A DNA stretch of 64,000 bases from JBBRHQ01 sp963781345 (GTDB taxonomy: Bacteria; Actinomycetota; Thermoleophilia; Solirubrobacterales; 70-9). Under the pieces are notes generated by a model. The model worked only from the letters and a program-made list of their open reading frames with translations, was not told the origin of the DNA and did no database searches. Location of the stretch: contig CAWAFQ010000001.1 of the NCBI GenBank assembly GCA_963781345.1, positions 62,001 to 126,000 of the forward strand. The letters are read 5' to 3'. Of the stretch, positions 16,127-24,656 are shown piece by piece (position 1 is the first letter of the stretch; each line of letters opens with the position of its first letter). Made by a program: the position numbers and the translations under genes.

Positions 16127-17133
16127 GTGATGAATCCGGACCGCCAGGGCATTGAGACCGCAGGCCTCGTGCGGGAGTTCAAGAACGGGCCACGGGCCGT
16201 CGACGGCATCGACCTGCTCGTCTCGCCGGGTGAGATCTACGGGTTCCTCGGGCCCAACGGGGCCGGGAAGTCGACCACCGTGCTGATGCTGACGACGCTC
16301 CTGCCCCCGACGGGCGGGACCGCAACCGTCGCCGGCTACGACATCGTCCGCGAGGGACCGAGGGTCCGCGAGGCGATCGGCGCCGCGCTCCAGGAGGCGG
16401 CGCTCGACCCTCTGCTCTCGGGCCGAGAGCACATGCGCCTGCAGACTGCGCTGCACGGCATCTCGCGCAGGGCCGATCGCCGCCGCCGTGGCGAACGAGC
16501 TGCTCGAGCGGGTCGGCCTGATCGAGGCAGCCGACCGCAAGGTGGGCGGCTACTCGGGCGGGATGAAGCGCCGGCTCGACCTCGCCCTTGCGCTCGTGCA
16601 CCGTCCCCGCATCCTCTTCCTCGACGAGCCGACGACCGGTCTCGACGTCCAGAGCCGCACGGCGCTGTGGGACGAGGTCGCCCGCCTCGCCTACGAGGAA
16701 GGCGTCACCGTCTTCCTCACAACCCAGTACCTGGAGGAGGCAGACGCCCTCGCCGACCGGGTCGGGATCATCGACCACGGCAAGATCGTCGCCGAGGGCA
16801 CCCCGGCGGAGCTCAAGGCCGAGATCGGTCGCCCCACGGTGGAGGCGGTCCCCCGCGACCCCGCGGACCGCGACGCGATGGCCTCGGTCCTGGGGCGGTT
16901 CGGCGAGCCGGCCGTGGCGGCCCCGAGGGCGGAGGCGGTCCGCCTTCGCGGCGGCGAGGCGGACCTCGCTGACGTGATCCGCGCCCTCGACGACGTCAAC
17001 ATCGCGATCGAGAACCTCCAGCTTCACGCCCCCTCGCTCGACGACGTCTTTCTCGCCAAGACCGGCCGCTCGCTCGAGGGCTCCGGCGGGGCAGAGGACG
17101 GCGCCCGGCGAGGCCGAGGCGCTGCCGGCGTGA
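16127..17133 (+). pseudogene. ABC-2 type exporter ATPase (DrrA-like), two apparent frameshifts
   Basis: The product is an ABC ATPase of the daunorubicin-resistance class. Walker A GPNGAGKST near residue 46, signature GGYSGGMKRRLDLA, Walker B RILFLDEPTTGLD and the H-loop region are all present, and the C-terminus has the DrrA-type LQLHAPSLDDVFLAKTG. Walker A is in one frame and the signature in another; removing one base near 16478 joins them. A second shift near 17100 lets the gene end GEAEALPA with a TGA overlapping the GTG of the first permease. With both corrected the length is 334 residues. A TAGCTT box 6 nt upstream suggests a leaderless start. Confidence 0.82.
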
Positions 17134-17912
17134 GCTCCTCCCTGCGAACCCAGGTCGGCCAGCTTGCCCGCCGCTCGGTCCTGCGGACGCTTCGCCAGCC
17201 GGCCCAGATCGTCCCGGCGCTGGTCTTCCCGCTCTTCCTGCTTGCGGTCAACTCGAGCGGCCTGGCGACGGCGACCGGCCTTCCCGGCTTCCCGACCGAC
17301 TCCTACCTCACCTTCGCCCTCGCGGTCACCTTCATGCAGGGGGCCCTGTTCTCGCTGCTCAATTCCGGCACGGACCTCGCCCGCGACATCGAGACCGGGT
17401 TCCTCAACCGCCTCGCGCTGACCCCGCTGCGCGGCGCCGCGCTGCTCAGCGGCCTGCTCGCCGGAGCGGCGCTGCTCGGCCTCGTCCAGGCTGCCACCTA
17501 TCTACTCGTCGGCGCTCATCTTCGGCGCCCACTTCGCGACCGGGGTCGGCGGGCGTCGCCACGATCGTCGCCCTCTCGCTGTTGATCACGGTCGGATTCG
17601 GCTCGGTCGGCCTCTTCGCGGCGCTTCGGACCGGTTCCGGCGAGGCGGTCCAGAGCCTCTTCCCGGTCTTCTTCGTCTTCCTCTTCCTCTCCTCGATGGC
17701 GCTGCCGCGGAACCTGATCCAGACCGACTGGTTCCGCGAGGTCGCCACCTACAACCCGGTCTCCTACCTGCTGGAGGCGATCCGCTCGCTGCTGATCGGC
17801 GGCTGGAACCCCGAGGCGCTGGCGCTCGGCTTCGGGATCGCGATCGGCGATCCTGGTGATCGGGATGGCCGCCGCGAGCGGCTCGCTGAAGACGAGGCTG
17901 GTGCGAACGTGA
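17130..17912 (+). pseudogene. ABC-2 type transporter permease, three apparent frameshifts
   Basis: A hydrophobic ABC-2 permease with about six helices. The first part (QIVPALVFPLFLLAVNSSG) and DLARDIETGFLNRLALTPLR are in frame from the GTG, which overlaps the ATPase stop. The frame then slips near 17515 and 17549, both of which are restored by removing one base (LIFGAHFATGVGG then ATIVALSLLITVGFGSVGLF). A third slip near 17850 gives the natural end LVIGMAAASGSLKTRLVRT and a TGA overlapping the next GTG. Corrected length is 259 residues, typical of the family. It should pair with the second permease to form the exporter channel; cargo unknown. Confidence 0.8.
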
Positions 17913-18686
17913 TCGGGCACCGCTTCCGCTCGGTCGCCCTCGCGGTCGCCTGGCGCAGCGTCCACAACTTCCTCACCAATCCCGCCTTCGCGGTCCCGGC
18001 GCTCGCCTTCCCGCTGTTCTTCTTCGCCGCCTTCGCCGGCGGGCTCTCGACGATCAGCAGGGTCCCGAACTTCGACTTCCCCACCGGCTACACGGCCTTC
18101 CAGTTCGTCTTCGTGCTGCTGCAGTCGGCCGCCTTCGGCGGCGTCTTCACCGGCTTCGGGATCGCGCGCGACTTCGAGACCGGATTCTCCGGCCGGTTCA
18201 TGCTGGCCGCGCTCGAACCGCGGCGCGATCGTCGTCGGATACGCACTCGCCGCCCTTGTCCGGGCGCTGGTGATCTGGACGGTGCTGGTCGCGGTCGCGG
18301 TGGTCGCCGGGATGCAGGTGGACGGCGGCGGGGTCGACGTCTTCGGCCTGGTTGCGATGGCGATGATCCTCAACGTCGCCGCGACCCTCTGGGCCTGCGG
18401 CGTCGCGATGAGGGTCCGCTCGATCCAGGGCGGCCCGCTGATCCAGCTTCCGGTCTTCCTCGTCCTCTTCCTCGCCCCCGTCTACGTTCCGCTCGACCTG
18501 CTCTCCGGCTGGATCCACACGGTCGCCTCGGCCAACCCGGCGACGCTGCTGCTCGAGGCGGGACGGGGCTTGATCTCGGGCGACCCGGCCCAGCTTCTGC
18601 CCGCCTTCGCGATCGCGATCGGTCTCGTCGCCGTCTTCGCGCTCTGGGCTCGCGGCGGGCTGCGCAGCGCCGAGGAAGCGGGCTGA
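17909..18686 (+). pseudogene. second ABC-2 type transporter permease, one apparent frameshift
   Basis: Starts at a GTG that overlaps the previous stop (GTGA). The N-terminal part (NPAFAVPALAFPLFFFAAF) and the ABC-2 signature RDFETGFSGRFMLAAL are in one frame; the C-terminal half with four helices (IWTVLVAVAVVAGMQ to VAVFALWARGG) is in another. Removing one base near 18215 gives AALNRGAIVVGYALAALVRA and a single 258-residue protein. It resembles the first permease, so the exporter is probably a heterodimer of two permeases with one ATPase type. Substrate is unknown; drug or lipid export is usual for this class. Confidence 0.82.
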
Positions 18687-18725
18687 GAACACACGGACTT
18701 GACAGATGGGGTTAGGATTGTCCCG

Positions 18726-20384
18726 ATGTCTGTCCGGCGTTCGCGCTCGTTCATCGCAGGGGTGGCGGCCTTCTCGGTCGCGGCAATCGCCCTTGCGCCC
18801 ACGGCCTCGGCCGGTGAGAAGGGCTTCAAGTACGGCGTCACCGCCGGCGACGTCAACCAGAACTCGGCGATCCTCTGGGCCCGAGCCAACGGCACCGGCA
18901 CCGCGCTGGCGCAGGTGGCCAAGGGCAAGAATTTCGGGGGCTGCGAGATCAAGCAGGCTCCGGGGCGGCTCAAGGCGAACGTCTCCAGCGACAACGACCG
19001 CACCGTGCAAAAGCGGATCGGAGACCTGAGGCCGGGGACCAAGTACCACTACCGCTGGTGCATGAGCGGCGGCCGCCACAGCTCGACCGGGACCTTCAGG
19101 ACGCCGCCGGCGCCGAACCAGGCGAAGACGATCCACTTCGCGCTCACCGGCGACCAGGACGCACTGCCGCTGCCGGGCAAGAAGACGCCCTACTGGAACA
19201 AGTTCCAGATCTGGAACAAGGTCAAGGCCGAGAACAACGACTTCAACGTGCTGCTGGGCGACACGATCTACTCCGACACCGAGGTCCCGGGGCACACCAA
19301 CGCCGAGATCGCGACGACGGTCCCGAAGAAGTGGAACAAGTACCGGATCAACCTCGGCCAGAAGCCCTGGGTAAACGCCCGCGGCTCCGCTTCCTACTAC
19401 GCCCACTGGGACGACCACGAGTTCATCAACGACTTCTCCAAGTTCGAGAACGTCTTCCCCGAGTCGGGCGGCGACATCAACATCAACGGCAAGACGCTGT
19501 ATGAGCGCGGGGTCAAGGCCTTCCGCAACTACAACCCCGTCTCCTACAACAAGCAGACCGGGATCTACCGCAGCTTCCGCTGGGGCAAGAACCTCGAGAT
19601 CTTCTTCCTCGACGAGCGCAGCTTCCGCAGCCAGAGCGCCGATTACGGCGGCGCCTGCGACAACCCGGCGGCCAGCGGCAATCCCGACCTGGCGCCGACC
19701 GCGCCCCAGGTTCCGACCCGCAACACCTTCGGGTTCATAATCCCAGCGCTGCTGAATCCGGTCCCCGCGGCCTGCCTGACGAAGATCAACGATCCGAACC
19801 GGACGATGCTCGGCTCGAAGCAGCTGGCGAAGTTCAAGAGCGCGATCAAGAGCTCGAAGGCGACCTTCAAGGTGATCTTCAACGAGGTCCCGATCCAGCA
19901 GTACTACTCGCTCCCCTATGACCGCTGGGAGGGCTATGCGTCGGAGCGGACGAAGCTTCTGACGTTTCTCAAGGACAAGGTCAAGAACGTCGTCTTCCTG
20001 ACGACCGATGTCCACGCGAACTTGGTCAATGACGCCCGCCTGAAGACGCTCGAGCCCGGCGGCCCCGTCGACTCGGGCATCACCGAGGTGACCACCGGGC
20101 CGACCGCGACGAAGAACTTCGCCGGCGAGATCAACGACGCGACCGGCGGATCCTACGCCGGCCTCATCCACGACCTCTTCTACAAGCCCGCCCCGCCGAC
20201 GGGGGTCGGCATGACGTGCGCCGGCCTGGACCAGTTCTCCTACGCCGAGGTCAGCGTCTCCAAGAGCAAGCTCAAGGTGACGCTGAAGGCGCTCAACGCC
20301 GGCGGCAAGGTCCTCGACACGGCCGACGTCGCCGCCAATCCCGGCGCTCCGGCCTGCGGGCCCTACGTCATCCCCAAGAAGTAG
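18726..20384 (+). CDS. PhoD-type alkaline phosphatase/phosphodiesterase
   Basis: A 552-residue exported enzyme: an N-terminal signal segment (SFIAGVAAFSVAAIALAPTASA) with an RRSR motif that could be a Tat signal, then the PhoD fold. Visible motifs are the N-terminal beta-domain (YGVTAGDVNQNSAILWARA), LLGDTIYSD, YYAHWDDHEFINDF, EIFFLDERSFRS, VIFNEVPIQ and FLTTDVHANLV, which supply the metal-binding residues. PhoD enzymes use Ca and Fe to release phosphate from mono- and diesters. TAGGAT lies 7 nt ahead of the ATG (18713-18718) with no ribosome site, so a leaderless mRNA is likely. It stands alone, downstream of the ABC exporter. Confidence 0.9.
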   Translation: MSVRRSRSFIAGVAAFSVAAIALAPTASAGEKGFKYGVTAGDVNQNSAILWARANGTGTALAQVAKGKNFGGCEIKQAPGRLKANVSSDNDRTVQKRIGDLRPGTKYHYRWCMSGGRHSSTGTFRTPPAPNQAKTIHFALTGDQDALPLPGKKTPYWNKFQIWNKVKAENNDFNVLLGDTIYSDTEVPGHTNAEIATTVPKKWNKYRINLGQKPWVNARGSASYYAHWDDHEFINDFSKFENVFPESGGDININGKTLYERGVKAFRNYNPVSYNKQTGIYRSFRWGKNLEIFFLDERSFRSQSADYGGACDNPAASGNPDLAPTAPQVPTRNTFGFIIPALLNPVPAACLTKINDPNRTMLGSKQLAKFKSAIKSSKATFKVIFNEVPIQQYYSLPYDRWEGYASERTKLLTFLKDKVKNVVFLTTDVHANLVNDARLKTLEPGGPVDSGITEVTTGPTATKNFAGEINDATGGSYAGLIHDLFYKPAPPTGVGMTCAGLDQFSYAEVSVSKSKLKVTLKALNAGGKVLDTADVAANPGAPACGPYVIPKK

Positions 20385-20482
20385 CGGAGCGCTCCGAGAC
20401 CGCTGTTTGCGGGGTTCTGTGTGACCGACGTCACGCAACCTCGCCTGCGAACCGAGCGCGCTGACGCACTAGGGTCTGCCGG

Positions 20483-20893
20483 GTGCAACAGAAGCCGATC
20501 GAGCTGATCCTCGCCCGCAACCTGATGTCGTCGCTCTCGACGCCGGCCTTTCTGGTCGACGAGGGCGGGATCCTCGTCTTCTACAACGAGGCCGCGGGGA
20601 GCCTGCTCGGCAAGCGCTATGAGGAGCTGGGCAAGGTCGGCCCCGAGGAGTGGGGGTCGCTCTTCGGGCCCTTCGACGAGGCCGGCGACCCCCTCCCCTA
20701 CGACCAGCTGCCGCTGGTCGTCTCGATTCGCCAGGGCCGCCCTGCGCACGCCACCTTCCGCATCCGCTCGGCCGACGGCGCGGACCACGCGATAGAGGCC
20801 TCCGCCTTCCCAATTCTCACCGCCCATGGCTCCCAGGGCGCGATCGCGATCTTCTGGCCGGTCGGCGACGGCGTAGCGGGCGTGGAGAGATGA
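20483..20893 (+). CDS. single PAS domain protein
   Basis: The 136-residue product is a lone PAS domain: LSTPAFLVDEGGILVFYNEAAGSLLGKRYEELG is the typical PAS N-cap and core, followed by RPAHATFRIRSADGADHAIEASAFPI. No effector domain is fused. It starts with GTG, 7 nt after TAGGGT (20470-20475). It overlaps the MBL gene by ATGA, and a crotonase and an HD hydrolase follow in the same chain. It may sense a small ligand or redox state and act on a partner protein. Confidence 0.85.
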   Translation: MQQKPIELILARNLMSSLSTPAFLVDEGGILVFYNEAAGSLLGKRYEELGKVGPEEWGSLFGPFDEAGDPLPYDQLPLVVSIRQGRPAHATFRIRSADGADHAIEASAFPILTAHGSQGAIAIFWPVGDGVAGVER

Positions 20894-21766
20894 GGGTCAA
20901 GCTCTGGGGAACGCGGGGGTCCGTCCCCTCACCGGGACCGGAGACGATCCGCTACGGGGGCAACACATCCTGCGTCCAGGTGACGCTCTCCGACGGGACG
21001 ATGCTGGCGCTCGACGCCGGAACGGGCATCCGCAGCCTCGGCCTCGCCCTCGCCGAGGAGCCGACCCGGCTTCACATCCTCCTCACCCACCTCCACCTCG
21101 ACCACATCCAGGGCCTGGTCTTCTTCGCGCCCGGCCTTCCGGCCGCAGACCGAGATCGTGATCTGGGGGCCGGCCTCGCCCGAGGCGTCGCTGCGGGATC
21201 GCATCGCCCGCTACATCTCGGCGCCGCTCTCCCCGGTCGAGGTGCGCGAGCTCCCCTGCGACGTCTCCTTCCGCCACTGCCCGGAGGCGGAATGGGAGAT
21301 CGGCTCCGCCCGGGTCCGCGCCGCGTCCGTCACCCACCGCGGTCCGACCCTCGGCTACGCGATCACCGAGGGAGACACCACCCTCACCTACATCCCCGAC
21401 CACGAGCCCGCGCTCGGCGCCGACCTCGGCGGGCTCGACGAGGACTGGATCTCGGGGTTCGACCTCGCCCATGACTCGACCCTGCTGATCCATGACGGCC
21501 AGTACTCCGACGCCGAGTACCCCGACCACATCGGCTGGGGGCACTCGGCGATCTCCCACTCGCTCTCCTTCGCTCGCCGCGTAAACGCCGAGCGCACCCT
21601 CCTCTTCCACCACGACCCGCTGCACTCCGACGAGTTCCTCGACGATCTCGGGCGCGACGTGCGCGAGCGCTGGCACGCGATCGGGGGGGCCCCGAACGCG
21701 ATCGAGATCGCCACCGAGCGGGCCGAGTACGATCTGCCCGTGTCGGTGCCGGCGAGCAGGCGATGA
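20890..21766 (+). pseudogene. MBL-fold metallohydrolase, one apparent frameshift
   Basis: The N-terminal half (MRVKLWGTRGSVPSPG, then YGGNTSCVQV and LLTHLHLDHIQG, whose HxHxDH motif binds the metals) and the C-terminal half (IVIWGPASPEASLRDRIARY, SVTHRGPTLGYAI, TLTYIPDHEPA, LIHDGQYSDAEYPD, ERTLLFHHDPLHSDE) are in neighbouring frames. Removing one base near 21131 gives APAFRPQTEIVIWGP and a continuous 291-residue enzyme. The family (COG1235-like) includes phosphodiesterases and is often fused to or next to sensor domains; here a PAS gene is directly upstream, overlapping by ATGA. The reaction on its true substrate is unknown. Confidence 0.85.
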
Positions 21767-22659
21767 GCGCGGACGGCGCCCCCGGCGGCTACGGGCAGAT
21801 CTCCTACGAGGAGCGCGGGCACGTGCGGCTGATCACGATCGAGCGGCCCGAGCGGATGAACGCAATCGGCCCGGTCACCTCGCGCGAGATGATCGACGCC
21901 TGGGGCCGTTTCCGCGACGACCCCGAAGCCCGTGTCGCCGTCCTCACCGGCGCCGGCGAGGCGGCGTTCTGCGCCGGCGCAGACCTGAAGGCCGCCGCCG
22001 CGGGCCTTGGCGGCGAGAACGGCGAGGAGCCGCTGGTGCGCTGGAGCGCGGAGGAGGTTGCCGCGCACAACCGCGGCGAGCGCGACGGGATCATCGGCCC
22101 CTCGCGCTGGACCGACATCTACAAGCCGATCATCGCCGCCGTCAACGGCGTCGCCTACGCGGGAGGCCTCGAGTGGGCCTGCTTCGCCGACATCAGGATC
22201 GCCGACGAGCACGCGAGCTTCGGAGTCACCTGCCGCCGCTGGAACATCGGCCTCGGCGACGGCGGCACCCAGCGGCTGCCGCGGATAGTCGGGATGGGCC
22301 GAGCAATGGAGCTGATCATCACCGGCCGCGTCATCGACGCCCCCGAGGCGCTGCGGATCGGCCTCGTCAACGAGATCACCCCGAGCGGCGGCTGCGTCGA
22401 GAGGGCGCTCGAGCTGGCGCAGACGATCGCCGAGCTGCCGCAGCCGGCGATCCGCACCGACAAGGAGGCCGCCGTGCGTGGATTCGGGCGCCCTCTCGAC
22501 GAGGGTCTGCGAATCGAGGCGCAGTGCTTCAACAAGTTGCTGACGTCTCCGGAGATGGCCGAAGGCATCACCCGCTTCGTCGAGCGCGACCACCCGGACC
22601 GCGATCCGGCCGGCGGCACGCAGACGCCCGGCCTCGTCCGCAACCGCGATGACGACTGA
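21763..22659 (+). CDS. enoyl-CoA hydratase/isomerase family protein
   Basis: A 298-residue crotonase-fold enzyme. Conserved segments are RPERMNAIGPVTSREM, GEAAFCAGADLKA (first oxyanion-hole loop) and AVNGVAYAGGLEWACFADIR (second loop). The C-terminal helices end with PEMAEGITRFVERDHPDRD. It should hydrate an enoyl-CoA or isomerise one. It overlaps the MBL gene by ATGA and the HD gene by 11 nt, so the chain is translationally coupled, although a metabolic link between these is not evident. Confidence 0.92.
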   Translation: MSADGAPGGYGQISYEERGHVRLITIERPERMNAIGPVTSREMIDAWGRFRDDPEARVAVLTGAGEAAFCAGADLKAAAAGLGGENGEEPLVRWSAEEVAAHNRGERDGIIGPSRWTDIYKPIIAAVNGVAYAGGLEWACFADIRIADEHASFGVTCRRWNIGLGDGGTQRLPRIVGMGRAMELIITGRVIDAPEALRIGLVNEITPSGGCVERALELAQTIAELPQPAIRTDKEAAVRGFGRPLDEGLRIEAQCFNKLLTSPEMAEGITRFVERDHPDRDPAGGTQTPGLVRNRDDD

Positions 22660-23239
22660 GCCGGTCGCCGACCCACCGCTTCGCGCCGCCGCCGACGCCT
22701 TTGCCTCGGAGGCCCACGCGGGCCAGATCCGCAACTACAACGGTCGCCCCTACATCGAGCATCCGAGGGCGGTGGCGGCGCTGTTGCGCGATGCCGGGTA
22801 CGGCGAGGACGTGCTCGCCGCGGCGCTGCTGCACGATGTCGTCGAGGACACTGACACAGAGGCCAGGACGATTCGCGATCGCTTCGGCGCGGATGTGGCC
22901 GACCTCGTCGACGCCCTCACCGAGGACCCCTCGATCGCATCATATGAGGCGCGAAAGGACGCGCACCGCGACCAGGTGATCTCGGCGGGTCCCGATGCGA
23001 TCGCCATCTACTCGGCCGACAAGCTCTCCAACGTCGGAGACCTGCGCCTCCTCTACGGCACCGAGGGCGAGGCCGTGGCCGAGCGCTTCAAGACGCCGCT
23101 GGATGTGCGAATCGCACTCTGGCACCGCGATGTGGGGGCCCTCGAGGCGCTGAACCCGCCGCCGCCCTTCGTCGCCGACCTCGCTCGCGAGTTGGAGGCG
23201 CTGGAGGAAACAAGGGCAGGGATTCTTCACAACTCCTAA
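22649..23239 (+). CDS. HD domain hydrolase (RelA/SpoT N-terminal type)
   Basis: The 196-residue protein is a single HD domain of the SpoT/MESH1 kind: AHAGQIRNYNGRPYIEHPRAV, then AALLHDVVEDTDT (HDxxED metal motif) and SADKLSNVGDLR. These enzymes hydrolyse the 3'-pyrophosphate of (p)ppGpp, or related nucleotides such as NADPH. No synthetase, TGS or ACT domain is attached, so it would be a small alarmone hydrolase. It overlaps the crotonase gene by 11 nt. A 7-bp hairpin follows at 23265-23288. Confidence 0.87.
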   Translation: MTTEPVADPPLRAAADAFASEAHAGQIRNYNGRPYIEHPRAVAALLRDAGYGEDVLAAALLHDVVEDTDTEARTIRDRFGADVADLVDALTEDPSIASYEARKDAHRDQVISAGPDAIAIYSADKLSNVGDLRLLYGTEGEAVAERFKTPLDVRIALWHRDVGALEALNPPPPFVADLARELEALEETRAGILHNS

Positions 23240-23274
23240 ACCTCGATCGCGATAGAGGCGCCAAGGTTCGGCTC

Positions 23275-23538
23275 ATGAATACCGAACCAAAGGAATCTGT
23301 CGACCGCAATCTTGCCGACCGGGTTTCGCGGGGAGCTGCCGCAGCGGTGATGACGGCAACTCTCGCCGCCGGGTTCGAGCCGGGCGAGGTCGTCGCCGCA
23401 ACCGCGCTGACGTTGGGCGCCGGCGAGCTCAGCGGAGGCTTCGGGCTCAGCGGGACTCGACGAAGCGCCGGCTCTCGCGGCGCAGCACCTCGAGCATCGC
23501 GTCGGTGGCCGGCGGCCGCGACCCGGCGGGGCGGGTGA
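23275..23538 (+). CDS. doubtful small ORF
   Basis: An 87-residue reading frame begins at an ATG inside the loop of the hairpin GGTTCGG/CCGAACC (23265-23288). The first 60 residues have ordinary composition (VMTATLAAGFEPGEVVAATALTLGAGEL), but the rest lies antisense to the 3' end of the LysR gene and is low in information. No ribosome site is seen. It may be a remnant or not expressed; I give it little weight. Confidence 0.2.
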   Translation: MNTEPKESVDRNLADRVSRGAAAAVMTATLAAGFEPGEVVAATALTLGAGELSGGFGLSGTRRSAGSRGAAPRASRRWPAAATRRGG

Positions 23539-24361
23539 GCGCCCAGACTCTGCGCACCGGCGCGTCGGGCTCGATGTCGACCACCCGCAGCCCGGGGAGG
23601 CGACCGGTGAGCAGCAACTCCGGGACGAGGCTGACGCCCATCCCGGCCGAGACCAGGGCCTGGTGCACCTGGTAGTCGTCGCTCTCGAACCCGATCTGGG
23701 GCTCGAACCCGGCCCGCCGGCAGGCGAGCACGGCGTTGTCGCGGCACGGACCCGAGAACGTGCCGACGATCCAGTTCTCCTCCGAAAAAGCTGAGAGATC
23801 GACCTTCGTCTCAGCGGCCAGCTCGTGGTCCTTTGGAAGGGCAAGCTGCATCCGCTCCTCCAGCAGTGGGTGAAGCTCGGTGTCGCGATCCTCGGCCAGG
23901 GGGACGTAGTCGTAGTCGTATACGAGGGCGAGATCGTGCTCGCCCGCGCGCAGCTGTGGAACCGAGACCTCCGGCTCCGCCTCGGTCAGCTGGATCTCGA
24001 TACCGGGATACTTGCGACGGAAGCTCGCCACCGCCTTGATCACCACCGTCGCCCCGGCGGTCGGGAAGCTGACCATCCTCACCCGCCCGCTTCGCAGGCC
24101 GGCGATCTCACCCAGCTCACGCTCGGCCTCGTCGAGGCGGCTGAGCACGGCGTCGGTGTGGCCGACGAGGGCGGCCCCGGGATCCGTCAGCCGCAGGTTG
24201 CCGCGGTTGCGATCGATCAGCTTCGCGCCCGTCTCGCGCTCGAGGGTTGCGATCTGCTGGCTCACGGCCGACTGGGTCAGGTGCAGCGAATCGGCGGCAG
24301 CCGAGAAGGAGCCCTGTTCGGAGACCTCTCTGAGTATGCGCAGGCGCTTCACATCAAGCAT
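23447..24361 (-). CDS. LysR family transcriptional regulator
   Basis: A 304-residue LysR protein. The N-terminal helix-turn-helix is LRILREVSEQGSFSAAADSL then TQSAVSQQIATLERETGAKL, followed by the linker helix and the two-lobed ligand domain (VRMVSFPTAGATVVIKAV; LALVYDYDYVPLA; VSAGMGVSLVPELLL). The ATG at 24361 follows GTGGAG; a GTG three codons earlier is the alternative. It is divergent from a small gene and the photolyase. LysR regulators usually control the divergent gene and themselves, so the small protein at 24461 is the first candidate target. Confidence 0.93.
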   Translation of the reverse strand: MLDVKRLRILREVSEQGSFSAAADSLHLTQSAVSQQIATLERETGAKLIDRNRGNLRLTDPGAALVGHTDAVLSRLDEAERELGEIAGLRSGRVRMVSFPTAGATVVIKAVASFRRKYPGIEIQLTEAEPEVSVPQLRAGEHDLALVYDYDYVPLAEDRDTELHPLLEERMQLALPKDHELAAETKVDLSAFSEENWIVGTFSGPCRDNAVLACRRAGFEPQIGFESDDYQVHQALVSAGMGVSLVPELLLTGRLPGLRVVDIEPDAPVRRVWALTRPAGSRPPATDAMLEVLRRESRRFVESR

Positions 24362-24460
24362 AAGCTCCACTTATTATAGCGAGCAGAGATCCGAATTGCG
24401 CTAATGACCATTCGGTGCCATCCTGAGTATCGGAAGACCAGCAAACCGAGGAGTCCCGAA

Positions 24461-24592
24461 ATGACCGACCAGAAGCAGAACACAAGCCCACTTCGCGACG
24501 CGATCAGGTGGCTCCGCAGCCCCAGCACCTCGACGCCCCGCTCGGCCAGCGCACCGGCCCAGCCCGGCACCGAGTCACTGTTCCTGCGCTAG
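24461..24592 (+). CDS. small 43-residue protein, function unknown
   Basis: MTDQKQNTSPLRDAIRWLRS opens a 43-residue product with a GAGGAG ribosome site 8-12 nt ahead. The first 20 residues could form an amphipathic helix; the rest is Pro/Ser/Ala-rich and ends in SLFLR. It lies divergent from the LysR gene and is closed by a strong hairpin (24598-24622). No family is recognised. Ribosome site, promoter-facing position and terminator together make it more likely real than most small ORFs. Confidence 0.55.
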   Translation: MTDQKQNTSPLRDAIRWLRSPSTSTPRSASAPAQPGTESLFLR

Positions 24593-24597
24593 CGGCC

Positions 24598-24622
24598 CCG
24601 GCGCGCCCCTTGGGCGCGCCGG
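24598..24622 (+). terminator. hairpin terminator after the small gene
   Basis: Perfect 11-bp arms (CCGGCGCGCCC and GGGCGCGCCGG) with a three-base loop begin just after the stop of the 43-residue gene and end 34 nt before the photolyase. It separates the two transcripts. Confidence 0.6.
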
Positions 24623-24656
24623 TCGCACGCCCCGCGGCGGGGTAGCGTTCGCCGCG

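Noticed and set aside
16488..17585. A single reading frame that joins the ABC ATPase C-terminal half to the first permease as a fused protein
   Set aside because: Both halves have the length and GTGA boundary of separate genes once single extra bases are removed. The fusion depends on the same shifts that break the N-terminal Walker A half away.
18698..18718. TTGACA followed by TAGGAT as a promoter for the PhoD-type gene
   Set aside because: The boxes are only about 9 bp apart, too close for sigma-70. Only TAGGAT is kept as a likely -10.
18198..20438. A very long minus-strand open frame (over 700 codons)
   Set aside because: It is antisense to the PhoD-type gene and the second permease. Its translation is low-complexity and lacks domains, as expected in GC-rich DNA.
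23275..23538. Small gene starting inside the hairpin after the HD hydrolase
   Set aside because: There is no ribosome site, the start lies in the loop of a terminator-like hairpin and the last third is antisense to LysR. It is listed only with low confidence.
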